A DNA stretch of 64,000 bases from Betaproteobacteria bacterium HGW-Betaproteobacteria-16. Its GTDB lineage: Bacteria > Pseudomonadota > Gammaproteobacteria > Burkholderiales > Burkholderiaceae_C. The notes below the pieces were generated by a model that made no database searches, was not told where the DNA came from, and saw nothing but the letters and a program-made list of their open reading frames with translations. The position numbers and the translations under genes were made by a program. Position 1 is the first letter of the stretch; each line of letters begins with the position of its first letter. The stretch spans positions 1 to 64,000 of the forward strand of contig PHCQ01000025.1 of the NCBI GenBank assembly GCA_002840835.1, in the 5' to 3' direction. This document shows, piece after piece, positions 23,198 through 31,139 of the stretch.

Positions 23198-23947
23198 TCA
23201 CCCCCACGCATCCCAGAGCAGCTTGATCCCGGTCAGCAACATGCCCGCATAGATCAGGCGGTAGAACAGTTTCGGCTTGATGCGGTGAGCGATTCGCACG
23301 CCCACCCAGACCCCGATCGGCGCAAATGGCAGCAGCACCAGCGAGGTGGTCATGTTGCGCAGGTCCAGCAGCCCCAGCCAGGCATAGGGCACCCACTTGG
23401 CGATGTTGATGAAAAAGAAAAAGAACGCCATGGTGCCGGTGAACAACAGCGGGGACAGGCGCATGGGGATGATGTAGGCGTTGATGGGCGGCCCGCCGGC
23501 GTGCGCCACGAAACTGGTGAATCCGGAAGCGGCGGTGAGCAACGCACCCACCCAACGGGGCGGCGGGACCGAATCGGGCCTGGGCGGAAACAGCAGCCTC
23601 TGCGCCAGAAACACCAGGGTGAATGCACCCACGATCCCGGCCACCACGCGCGCGTCCAGCATCTTGAACAGCAGGGTGCCGATCACGATGCCCAGCAGCC
23701 CGAACGGCAGCAGAAACTTCAGCAAGCGACGATCCACGTTGTTGCGGAAAGCGGCCATGCCCAACAGGTCCATGACCAGCAGCACCGGCATGAGGATCGC
23801 TGCGGCCTGAGGCACGGTGACCGCCAGCGCCATCATGGGCACGGCCAGCGACCCGAAGCCGGCGCCGAAGCCGCTCTTGCTGATGCCGAGCAGCAGCACG
23901 GCGGGAATCGCCACCAGATAGAAGACCGGGTCGGTGATCAGGGGCAT
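23198..23947 (-). CDS. TauE/SafE-family membrane permease
   Basis: 249 residues with about eight transmembrane helices and the two-repeat layout of the sulfite exporter TauE/SafE family (GISKSGFGAGFGSLAVPMMAL in the first half, TSFVAHAGGPPINAYI in the second). Members export sulfite, sulfoacetate or other organic anions; the substrate cannot be told here. It precedes the ParA-like gene by 58 bp and is divergent from the TRIC-type channel gene with 62 bp between the start codons. Confidence 0.9.
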   Translation of the reverse strand: MPLITDPVFYLVAIPAVLLLGISKSGFGAGFGSLAVPMMALAVTVPQAAAILMPVLLVMDLLGMAAFRNNVDRRLLKFLLPFGLLGIVIGTLLFKMLDARVVAGIVGAFTLVFLAQRLLFPPRPDSVPPPRWVGALLTAASGFTSFVAHAGGPPINAYIIPMRLSPLLFTGTMAFFFFFINIAKWVPYAWLGLLDLRNMTTSLVLLPFAPIGVWVGVRIAHRIKPKLFYRLIYAGMLLTGIKLLWDAWG

Positions 23948-24009
23948 TTCAGAAACGGATCAAAAAATGAAGGACCCGAAAAGCACAAGGGCTCGGGGAC
24001 AATGAGGCG

Positions 24010-24648
24010 ATGCAAAACGTTCAATTCTGGGGCGAGACGCTGAGGCTGGTGGTTGAAATCGCTGCCACCGTGGCGTTTGCGATGTCTGGCGTGATGGAGG
24101 CCGCACGCAAGAAGCTGGACGCCGTCGGCGTGTGCGTGGTTGGTTTCCTCGCGGCGTTTGGCGGCGGCACACTGCGCGATCTGTTGCTGGACCAGCGCCC
24201 TTTCTTCTGGGTTCGCCATGTGGAGATGCTCTGGGGTGTGCTGGCCTTGTGTGTACTGGCGATGGCGTTCATGCGGGGCCGCCATTTTGCGCCCACGGCC
24301 AAAGCCATCCAGTGGCCCGACGCGCTGGGCCTGGGCCTGTTTGCGGCCACGGGCGTCCATCAGGCCCTGCTGCTGGAGCTTCCGGCGCTGGTGGCCGTGC
24401 TCATGGGCCTGATCACCGGCGTGTTTGGCGGCGTGCTGCGCGACGTGGTGTGCAATGAAATCCCCACCGCATTTCACGACCACCGCCCGTACGCCGTCTG
24501 CGCCTTTGCCGGTGGCTGGGTCTATGTAGGCTTGTGGCACATGGAGGCGCCCGGGTGGCTGGCGCTGGTGGCCTGTGTGGTGGCAACGGCAGGCCTGCGA
24601 GGCCTGGCACTCTGGCGCAACTGGCAGTTGCCCGCCTGGCGACACTGA
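24010..24648 (+). CDS. TRIC-type cation channel family protein (UPF0126/YicG-like)
   Basis: 212 residues with seven hydrophobic helices arranged as two repeats, each with the glycine-rich motif of this family: AAFGGGTLRDLLL (about 49-60) and TGVFGGVLRDVVC. Bacterial members form trimeric cation-conducting channels, though the older name is UPF0126. Start MQNVQFWGETLRL at 24010. Its physiological ion is not established. It is followed by a convergent lipoprotein gene. Confidence 0.9.
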   Translation: MQNVQFWGETLRLVVEIAATVAFAMSGVMEAARKKLDAVGVCVVGFLAAFGGGTLRDLLLDQRPFFWVRHVEMLWGVLALCVLAMAFMRGRHFAPTAKAIQWPDALGLGLFAATGVHQALLLELPALVAVLMGLITGVFGGVLRDVVCNEIPTAFHDHRPYAVCAFAGGWVYVGLWHMEAPGWLALVACVVATAGLRGLALWRNWQLPAWRH

Positions 24649-24669
24649 TCCGGACCGACCGCCGGTCCG

Positions 24670-25545
24670 TCAGGGCTGGCTCGGAAATTCGGTCACTGGC
24701 GCTGCGGCAGCGCCGGAAAACTCGGCCCCCATCACGTCCTCGGTACGCCAGCCGCGATCCAGATCAATGCCGGTGACTTCCCACGCATGGGCCTTGAGCC
24801 GAAGTGGCCCGCGCACCCGCTCCAGAAAACGCACCGGGAACAGGTACGGCCCAACCCGGCGGTAGTCCAGAAACGTCGTGTCCACATGGGCGCCCTGTGT
24901 GGTCTCGAAGCCGTTGAGGGTCTGGTGGATGCGATACAGGCGGTAGTTGTCTGCATCAATCCACAACACCGCCTGGTCGTTCGCCGCCTCTCCGAAACCG
25001 GGTTTCATGTCCACCAGCAGCCGGTGGTAGCGCACGCCCTTCTCTGTTTCGTCCGACAAGCGGGTCATGCGCTGCGCGCGATCGAGAAAAAAGGTGGGCC
25101 CGAAGTGAAACATGCGGAACGCATCAGAGGTCATGGCGGTGGCGCGCAGCTTCACGGCGTCGGTTTCCGGCACGCCGTTGTATTGGACCTTGAGGCTCTG
25201 AGGCATGCGCACCACCTGCTTGACGCCATCAGGGCCTGTGTGGCGCACGGCGTAAACGCCCTCGCTCGGCCGGTAGCGTTCTTGCGAAGCCACGCGGAAG
25301 CCGGCATCGGTGACCACGGGCTGGATGCGCTGGATCAAACGGTACCAGCGACCGTCGGTGGCAAAGTTGATGTCGCCCGGGTGTTTGCGCAAATCACCGC
25401 CATGCACAGCCAGGCTGCGGTCAAACACCTGCCGCGCAGACAGACCTTCGGTTTGCTCGCTCGCCGCAGGCACTTGTGGAAAGGGTGCGCAACCCACCAG
25501 TGCCAGGGAACTGGCGAACGCAAACGAGGCAATCAGATGGTGCAT
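24670..25545 (-). CDS. lipoprotein of unknown function
   Basis: 291 residues starting at the ATG at 25545 (MHHLIASFAFASSLALVGC), with a lipobox cysteine at C19, so it is probably anchored to a membrane and faces the periplasm. The mature protein is mostly beta-strand in character, with long runs such as VLWIDADNYRLYRIHQTL and DTTFLDYRRVGPYLFPVRF. These resemble LolA/LolB-like or outer-membrane lipoprotein-sorting folds that wrap a hydrophobic ligand. I cannot name the family with confidence. No operon partner is evident, as its neighbours converge or are over 100 bp away. Confidence 0.72.
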   Translation of the reverse strand: MHHLIASFAFASSLALVGCAPFPQVPAASEQTEGLSARQVFDRSLAVHGGDLRKHPGDINFATDGRWYRLIQRIQPVVTDAGFRVASQERYRPSEGVYAVRHTGPDGVKQVVRMPQSLKVQYNGVPETDAVKLRATAMTSDAFRMFHFGPTFFLDRAQRMTRLSDETEKGVRYHRLLVDMKPGFGEAANDQAVLWIDADNYRLYRIHQTLNGFETTQGAHVDTTFLDYRRVGPYLFPVRFLERVRGPLRLKAHAWEVTGIDLDRGWRTEDVMGAEFSGAAAAPVTEFPSQP

Positions 25546-25663
25546 GGCGGGGGTGTCCGGGAAACTGTGATCTGGCAATCTAAACCCAGAACCCTCGCAA
25601 GCAGGGCGCAGTTGCACAAAGCACCCCGGGCGCGAGGGGCCATGCCCCCACGGCAGCGCAAAC

Positions 25664-26866
25664 TCAGACCTTTTCGATCACCAGCGCAATGCCCTGTCCC
25701 ACGCCAATGCACATGGTGCACAGTGCGTAGCGTCCACCTGTGGCGTGCAGGCGGTTCAGCGCGGTGGTGGCCAGGCGCGCACCGCTGGCGCCGAGCGGAT
25801 GACCCAGCGCAATCGCGCCGCCCCAGGCGTTGACACGTTGATCATCGTCGGGCAGGCCGAGCATGCGCAACACCGCCAGGCCTTGTGCTGCAAAAGCCTC
25901 GTTGAGTTCGATCACGTCCATCTGTGCCAGCGACAGGCCAGTGAGCGCCAGCACTTTCTGTGTGGCCGGTGCCGGGCCAATGCCCATGATGCGCGGTGCC
26001 ACGCCTGCCGTGGCCATGCCGACGATGCGCCCGCGCGGCGTCAGGCCGTTCTTCGCTGCCGTGGCTTCATCGGCCAGCAACAGGGCGCATGCGCCATCGT
26101 TCACGCCGCTGGCGTTGCCTGCGGTCACGGTGCCATCGGGACGCACCACCCCTTTGAGCTTCGCGAGCGACTCCAGCGTGGTGGCACGGGGGTGCTCGTC
26201 GGTGTCCACCACCAGGGGATCGCCCTTCTTCTGCGCAATGCTCACCGGCGTGATCTCGCGCGCCAGATGCCCGGCCTGCTGCGCGGCCACGGCCTTCTGC
26301 TGGCTGGCCAAGGCCATGCGGTCCTGAGCCTCGCGCTCGATCTTGAATTCGGTGGCCACGTTCTCTGCCGTCTCCGGCATGGAGTCCACGCCGTACTGCG
26401 CCTTCATCAACTTGTTGACAAAACGCCAGCCGATGGTGGTGTCGTAGACCGCATTGGCGCGGCTGAAGGCGCTCTCCGCCTTGGGCATGACAAAGGGCGC
26501 GCGGCTCATGCTTTCCACCCCGCCAGCGATCATGAGCGTGGCCTCGCCCGACTTGATGGCGCGCGCAGCCGTGCCCAACGCGTCCAGACCCGAACCACAC
26601 AGACGGTTGATGGTGGCCCCGGGCACTTCCCTCGGAAGGCCCGCCAGCAGGCTGCTCATGTGGGCGACGTTGCGGTTGTCTTCGCCGGCCTGGTTGGCGC
26701 AACCAAAGATCACGTCGGTCACGGCAGCCCAGTCCACGTTCGGGTTGCGCTGCATGAGCGCCTTCAAGGGAATGGCGCCCAGATCGTCGGTGCGGACGCT
26801 GGAGAGTGCGCCACCGTAACGACCAATAGGGGTGCGGATCGCGTCGCAGATGAATGCTTCGTTCAT
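25664..26866 (-). CDS. pcaF: acetyl-CoA acyltransferase, 3-oxoadipyl-CoA thiolase-like
   Basis: 400 residues, starting at the ATG at 26866 (MNEAFICDAIRTPIGRYGG) behind a GGAGA site. This degradative thiolase has acyl-acceptor C90 (NRLCGSGLDAL), general-base H356 (GHPLGASGAR) and C386 in the CxGxGxG motif. Length and the N-terminal FICDAIRTPIGRYGGALSSVRTDDL match PcaF/PaaJ enzymes, which split 3-oxoadipyl-CoA into succinyl-CoA and acetyl-CoA at the end of the beta-ketoadipate and phenylacetate pathways. No other pathway genes are adjacent, so the substrate is inferred from resemblance. The symbol is given on that basis. Confidence 0.85.
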   Translation of the reverse strand: MNEAFICDAIRTPIGRYGGALSSVRTDDLGAIPLKALMQRNPNVDWAAVTDVIFGCANQAGEDNRNVAHMSSLLAGLPREVPGATINRLCGSGLDALGTAARAIKSGEATLMIAGGVESMSRAPFVMPKAESAFSRANAVYDTTIGWRFVNKLMKAQYGVDSMPETAENVATEFKIEREAQDRMALASQQKAVAAQQAGHLAREITPVSIAQKKGDPLVVDTDEHPRATTLESLAKLKGVVRPDGTVTAGNASGVNDGACALLLADEATAAKNGLTPRGRIVGMATAGVAPRIMGIGPAPATQKVLALTGLSLAQMDVIELNEAFAAQGLAVLRMLGLPDDDQRVNAWGGAIALGHPLGASGARLATTALNRLHATGGRYALCTMCIGVGQGIALVIEKV

Positions 26867-26956
26867 GGGATGTCTCCTGGATTTGCTGGTGTACCTGAGG
26901 GTGAACTGTACCCAAGCCCGGGGCCGGGGTTCGCTGCCTGCGAGACAATCCCTTCC

Positions 26957-27391
26957 ATGTTCAGTCCCACCCAAGCCGATGTGCGCCGCTTTTTCTGTGC
27001 GGTGCATGCCAAGTCCACCCTAGACCAGCCCATGGAGGCCATTGAGACACTGGCCTCGCAGTGGATCGCCGAGCACCCCGAATACCACGGTGAATTGGGC
27101 GACGTGGACGCCGCGCTGTCCCGCATGGGCACAGCGGCACCAGAAACCGACAACCCGTTCCTGCACCTGTCCATGCACCTGTCCATCAGCGAGCAGTGCA
27201 GCATTGACCAGCCCCCAGGGATTCGCCAGGCGGTGGAACTGCTGACCGCCCGCCGAGGTGACTTGCACAAGGCACATCACGAGGTGATGGAATGTCTGGG
27301 GCGCATGCTCTGGGAGAGCCAGCGTTCGGGGCGTCCGCCCGATGGGCAGGCCTACATCGAGCACGTGCGGCAGCGTGCCACACGAGACTGA
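26957..27391 (+). CDS. DUF1841 family protein
   Basis: 144 residues, starting at the ATG at 26957 (MFSPTQADVRRFFCAVH). It is a soluble, mostly helical protein with the DUF1841 landmarks WIAEHPEYHGEL, NPFLHLSMHLSISEQ, DQPPGIRQA and AHHEVMECLGRMLWE. The HLSMHLSI and AHHEVME segments put several histidines and acids where they could bind a metal, but that is conjecture. It is divergent from the thiolase (91 bp). A family B repeat starts right after the TGA. Function unknown. Confidence 0.88.
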   Translation: MFSPTQADVRRFFCAVHAKSTLDQPMEAIETLASQWIAEHPEYHGELGDVDAALSRMGTAAPETDNPFLHLSMHLSISEQCSIDQPPGIRQAVELLTARRGDLHKAHHEVMECLGRMLWESQRSGRPPDGQAYIEHVRQRATRD

Positions 27392-27494
27392 ACACCCCCG
27401 CAGCGCTTCGCGCTACCCCCTCAAGGGGGCGATACCAGTGGCCCGGCAAAGCCGGTTCCACGGCATCTCTGGACTGAGGCGCTTCGCTCCGGAG
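27392..27494 (+). repeat. dispersed 3'-UTR repeat, family B, 3' of the DUF1841 gene
   Basis: Begins at the base after the DUF1841 stop codon with ACACCCCCGCAGCGCTTC, then ACCCCCTCAAGGGGGCGATACC, a CCGGCAAAGCCGG hairpin, and an ending that departs a little from other copies (GCGCTTCGCTCCGG). It is followed head-to-head by the family A copy belonging to the convergent cytochrome gene. Confidence 0.8.
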
Positions 27495-27540
27495 ACTGAA
27501 GCGAAAAACGCGCCTGCGTTGGTCGCAAGACCCGCAACGA

Positions 27541-27661
27541 AAGAAGTGCCCCCCTCCAGGGGCATCAAGGGTCCGGCTTTGCCGGCCCGAGATGCCGTCC
27601 CCCCTCCAAGCCGAAGGCGCCAGAGAGGGGGGAAGCTGCGTCAGCAGCGCAGGGGGGTGTG
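27541..27661 (-). repeat. dispersed 3'-UTR repeat, family A, 3' of the diheme cytochrome gene
   Basis: On the minus strand this starts a few nt after the cytochrome stop codon with ACACCCCCCTGCGCTGCTG, carries GGCATCT/AGATGCC-type inverted arms around CCGGCAAAGCCGG, and ends GCACTTCTTTCG. Together with the copy at 27392 it fills the space between two convergent genes, each gene having its own sense-oriented copy. Confidence 0.8.
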
Positions 27662-27663
27662 CC

Positions 27664-28332
27664 CTATTTGAAGCGGGACTGCGGCACGACCTTGAGTTCA
27701 CCTTCGACGGTGGACAGGTACTTGGCGATGGCACGCATTTCGGCTGGGGAATACTGCTTGGCGATGCCGGCCATGATGCCGTTGGAGCGGCCCACGAAGT
27801 TGTTGCCTTCGACCGTGTAGGACTTCAGGGCGACGAACAGATAGTCGGCGTGCTGGCCGCCGAGCTTGGGGTAGCTGGGGTCAATGGGCTTGCTGAAGTT
27901 GGCGCCGTGGCAGGACGCGCAAGCACCCTTTTCAATCAAGGCAGCCACTTCCACGCTGGCGGCACGAGGTGCCTCCGGTGCGGTTGTGTCGGCGTGGGAA
28001 GCGTAAAAAACCGCAAGGTCGGCCATGTCCTGCTCAGTCAACGAACCGGCAATGCCGCGCATGGTGGGATGCTTGCGGTCGCCCTTTTTATAGGCGGCCA
28101 GCGAGGTGGCGATGAACTTCTCGGACTGGCCGGAAATCTTGGGCACCTTGTGGATTTCCGGGAAACTGTTCTGGTAGCCGGGGATGCTGTGGCACCCGAT
28201 GCACATTTCGGCTTTGCTCTTGCCAGCTTCCACATCACCCGTGATGCCCTGGGCTTGGGCGGCGAGGGCAGCCGCAGAAAAGGTCGCAGCGGCGACAAGG
28301 GAACGGACGGTCATGGGGAACAGTTGGTTCAT
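27664..28332 (-). CDS. diheme cytochrome c (cytochrome c4-like)
   Basis: 222 residues including a signal peptide (MNQLFPMTVRSLVAAATFSAAALAAQA; the ATG at 28314, residue 7, is an alternative start). Two class I cytochrome c domains have heme motifs CIGCH (44-48) and CASCH (138-142), the repeated fold of cytochrome c4. Cytochrome c4 shuttles electrons in the periplasm to terminal oxidases such as the aa3 or cbb3 type. A perfect FNR-type palindrome lies 25-38 nt upstream of the start codon, so oxygen-dependent control is likely. Confidence 0.92.
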   Translation of the reverse strand: MNQLFPMTVRSLVAAATFSAAALAAQAQGITGDVEAGKSKAEMCIGCHSIPGYQNSFPEIHKVPKISGQSEKFIATSLAAYKKGDRKHPTMRGIAGSLTEQDMADLAVFYASHADTTAPEAPRAASVEVAALIEKGACASCHGANFSKPIDPSYPKLGGQHADYLFVALKSYTVEGNNFVGRSNGIMAGIAKQYSPAEMRAIAKYLSTVEGELKVVPQSRFK

Positions 28333-28356
28333 TTTGCAAGCACAATGAAATGTCAA

Positions 28357-28370
28357 TTGATCAAAATCAA
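28357..28370. promoter_or_regulatory. FNR/Anr-type palindrome between the cytochrome c and MoxR genes
   Basis: TTGAT-CAAA-ATCAA, a perfect match to TTGAT-N4-ATCAA. It lies in the 139-bp divergent gap, centred about 31 nt before the cytochrome start and 108 nt before the MoxR start. A TTGACA hexamer reading toward the cytochrome abuts it (28351-28356), and a TATATA reading toward MoxR lies at 28379-28384. Either or both genes could be targets. Confidence 0.68.
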
Positions 28371-28471
28371 CGGGCGATTATATAGACCCGGTGATCAGCC
28401 AAGACTTGTTGTCCCGCTCATTCCGCTCGCCCATGACAGGGCATGTCCCGCCATTCCGTTGAGAAACCTCC

Positions 28472-29314
28472 ATGAAATTCCAAGGCTCAGAGAACTACGT
28501 CGCCACCCAGGACCTGATGCTGGCGGTCAACGCCGCCATCACGCTCAAGCGCCCGTTGCTGGTCAAAGGCGAGCCCGGCACCGGTAAAACCATGCTCGCG
28601 GAGGAGGTGGCGCAGGCCCTGAACGTGCCGCTGCTGCAATGGCACATCAAGAGCACCACCAAGGCGCAACAAGGCCTGTACGAATACGACGCCGTGAGCC
28701 GCCTGCGCGACTCGCAACTGGGTGACGAAAAGGTCAAGGACATCCACAACTACATCGTCAAGGGCGTGCTGTGGCAGGCCTTCACCGCCGACCAGCCGGT
28801 GGCCCTGCTGATCGACGAAATCGACAAGGCCGACATCGAATTTCCGAACGACCTGCTGCGCGAACTCGACCGCATGGAGTTCTATTGCTACGAGACCCGC
28901 GAGCTGGTGCGCGCCAAACACCGCCCGCTGGTGTTCATCACATCGAACAACGAAAAGGAACTGCCAGACGCCTTCCTGCGCCGCTGCTTCTTCCACTACA
29001 TCAAGTTCCCTGACGCCGAGACCATGCACAGGATCGTGGACGTGCACTTCCCCGACCTCAAGCAAGACCTGCTGAAGGCCGCAATGAAGACCTTCTACGA
29101 CGTGCGCAACCTGCCCGGCCTGAAGAAGAAACCCAGCACCAGCGAACTGCTGGACTGGCTCAAGCTGCTGATGGCCGAGGACATTCCGCTCGAAGCCCTG
29201 CAAAGCGCGGACAGCAAGGTGAGTATTCCGCCACTGGTCGGTGCACTGTTGAAGAACGAACAGGACACGACTCTGTTTGAAAAGCTGGTGTTCATGAACC
29301 AGAGGAACCGTTGA
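28472..29314 (+). CDS. MoxR-family AAA+ ATPase
   Basis: 280 residues with Walker A GEPGTGKT (33-40), Walker B LLIDEIDKAD (112 onward) and the sensor region HRPLVFITSNNEKELPDAFLRRC. MoxR ATPases act with VWA-domain partners as chaperones that mature or activate metalloenzymes and other complexes. Here the VWA partner is encoded 630 bp downstream, with a GNAT gene in between. The gene overlaps the GNAT gene start by 4 bp, so the three are probably one operon. The client protein is unknown. Confidence 0.94.
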   Translation: MKFQGSENYVATQDLMLAVNAAITLKRPLLVKGEPGTGKTMLAEEVAQALNVPLLQWHIKSTTKAQQGLYEYDAVSRLRDSQLGDEKVKDIHNYIVKGVLWQAFTADQPVALLIDEIDKADIEFPNDLLRELDRMEFYCYETRELVRAKHRPLVFITSNNEKELPDAFLRRCFFHYIKFPDAETMHRIVDVHFPDLKQDLLKAAMKTFYDVRNLPGLKKKPSTSELLDWLKLLMAEDIPLEALQSADSKVSIPPLVGALLKNEQDTTLFEKLVFMNQRNR

Positions 29315-29919
29315 AAGTCCGCGTCATGGCTTTTGTCGAACCCGTCATCCTTCGTGCCAACGGCATTGCTCTGATGCCCCTGTCGCTGGACCATGAAGCC
29401 GGCCTGCGCGCCGCTGCCGCCGATGGCGAGCTGTGGAAGCTGCGCGTGACCTCGGTGCCCGAGCCCGAGCAGACGCGCGCCTACATCGAAACCGCGCTGC
29501 AGATGCGCAATGAAGGCCATCGCTTCGCCTTCGCCGTGACCGAAGAAGCCACCGGCAAGGTGCTGGGTTGCACCAGCTACCACGACATCATTCCAGCAGT
29601 GAAGCGGGTGGAAATCGGCTGGACCTGGTACGCGAAAAGCACGCAGCGCACCCATGTGAACACCACCTGCAAGCTGCTCATGATGGGCCACGCCTTCGAC
29701 ACCCTGGGCTGCCAGGTGGTGGGCTGGCGCACCGACAACTACAACTTCGCCTCCCAGAAAGCCATCGAACGACTGGGTGCGAAAAAAGACGGCGTGATTC
29801 GCGGCCACGCGCTGCGCCGCGACGGCACCATCCGCGACACGGTGATGTACAGCATGCGTGCGGGCGAATGGCCGGAGGCCAAGGCGCAGCTGCTGTATTT
29901 GCTGGCGCGTCACTCGTGA
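29311..29919 (+). CDS. GNAT-family N-acetyltransferase
   Basis: 202 residues. The TTG at 29311 is preferred because an AGAGGAA ribosome site lies 5 nt upstream and it overlaps the MoxR stop by 4 bp; the ATG at 29326 is the alternative. The body is a RimJ/RimL-type acetyltransferase (MPLSLDHEAGLRAAA, YHDIIPAVKRVEIGWTWYAKS, and the acetyl-CoA region THVNTTCKLLMMGHAF), ending with a typical AIERLGAKKDGVIRGHALRRDG stretch. Its place between MoxR and VWA genes is unusual and suggests it acetylates a member or client of that pair, but this is inference from position only. Confidence 0.88.
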   Translation: MKVRVMAFVEPVILRANGIALMPLSLDHEAGLRAAAADGELWKLRVTSVPEPEQTRAYIETALQMRNEGHRFAFAVTEEATGKVLGCTSYHDIIPAVKRVEIGWTWYAKSTQRTHVNTTCKLLMMGHAFDTLGCQVVGWRTDNYNFASQKAIERLGAKKDGVIRGHALRRDGTIRDTVMYSMRAGEWPEAKAQLLYLLARHS

Positions 29920-29944
29920 AACCACCCTGCGACAGGGGATCCCC

Positions 29945-31132
29945 ATGCTGATCGACTTCTTCTACACCCTGCGTTCGGCCAAGCTGCCGGTGTCGGTCAA
30001 GGAATACCTGGTGCTGCTGGAGGCCTTGCAGGCCAACGTGGTGGGACCGACCAACCCCGAAGCCTGCAGCATGGACGACTTCTACTTCCTCGCCCGCACG
30101 TCGCTGGTGAAGGACGAGAAGCACTTCGACAAGTTCGACCGCGCCTTCGCCGCCTACTTCAAGGGCGTGGAGATGATTGCGGATTTCACCAAGCCCATCC
30201 CGGCCGACTGGCTGCGCCAGGAGATGGAGCGCATCCTTTCTGACGAGCAGAAGGCCAATGCGCCGAAGATGGACTGGGACGAGCTGATGGAGACGCTGAA
30301 GAAGCGGCTCGAAGAGCAGAAGGAACGGCACGAAGGCGGCAGCAAGTGGATCGGCACGGGTGGCACCTCTCCGTTCGGCAACAGCGGTCAGAACCCGCAG
30401 GGCATCCGCATTGGCGGCAAGGGCGGGAACAAGACGGCGGTGAAGGTGTGGGACCAGCGTGCCTACCGCGACTACGACGACACGCAGGAACTGGGCACGC
30501 GCAACATCAAGGTGGCGCTGCGCCGCCTGCGCAAGTTCGCGCGCCAGGGCAACGAGCTGGAACTGGACCTGCCCGACACCATCCGATCCACCGCGGCCAA
30601 TGCCGGCTGGCTGGACATCAAGATGATTCCGGAGCGGCACAACAACGTGAAGGTGCTGCTGCTGATGGACGTGGGCGGCACCATGGACGAGCACATCCAG
30701 CGGGTGGAGGAACTGTTCAGCGCGGTCAAGACCGAGTTCAAGCACCTGGAGTTCTATTACTTCCACAACTGCGTCTACGACTACATGTGGAAGAACAACC
30801 GGCGCCGCTTTGCCGAGAAGTTCGAGACCTGGGACATCATCCGCAAGTACAACAAGGACTACAAGCTGATCTTCGTGGGCGACGCGACCATGAGCCCGTA
30901 TGAAATCCTGCAGCCCGGCGGCAGCGTGGAATACAACAACGAAGAAGCCGGGGCCGAGTGGTTACAGCGGCTCACAAATGCGTTTCCGAAGTTTGCGTGG
31001 ATCAATCCGGAACCCCAGGGCGTGTGGCAGTATCGACAGAGCATCAGCGTCATCCAGCAACTCATGAGCCAGCGCATGTTCCCGCTGACCTTGAAGGGCC
31101 TGGAAGACACGATGCGCATGCTGTCGAAATAA
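29945..31132 (+). CDS. VWA-domain protein (CoxE-like), partner of the MoxR ATPase
   Basis: 395 residues starting at the ATG at 29945 (MLIDFFYTLRSAKLPVSVKEYL). A helical N-terminal half leads into a Gly-rich linker (GTGGTSPFGNSGQNPQG, about 137-153). A von Willebrand factor A domain follows, with metal site DVGGTM (D242-T246) and later VGDATMSPYEI. The order matches CoxE-like proteins that work with MoxR ATPases to insert metals or mature enzymes. It lies 25 bp after the GNAT gene, in the same direction. Confidence 0.92.
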   Translation: MLIDFFYTLRSAKLPVSVKEYLVLLEALQANVVGPTNPEACSMDDFYFLARTSLVKDEKHFDKFDRAFAAYFKGVEMIADFTKPIPADWLRQEMERILSDEQKANAPKMDWDELMETLKKRLEEQKERHEGGSKWIGTGGTSPFGNSGQNPQGIRIGGKGGNKTAVKVWDQRAYRDYDDTQELGTRNIKVALRRLRKFARQGNELELDLPDTIRSTAANAGWLDIKMIPERHNNVKVLLLMDVGGTMDEHIQRVEELFSAVKTEFKHLEFYYFHNCVYDYMWKNNRRRFAEKFETWDIIRKYNKDYKLIFVGDATMSPYEILQPGGSVEYNNEEAGAEWLQRLTNAFPKFAWINPEPQGVWQYRQSISVIQQLMSQRMFPLTLKGLEDTMRMLSK

Positions 31133-31139
31133 CCACTGA

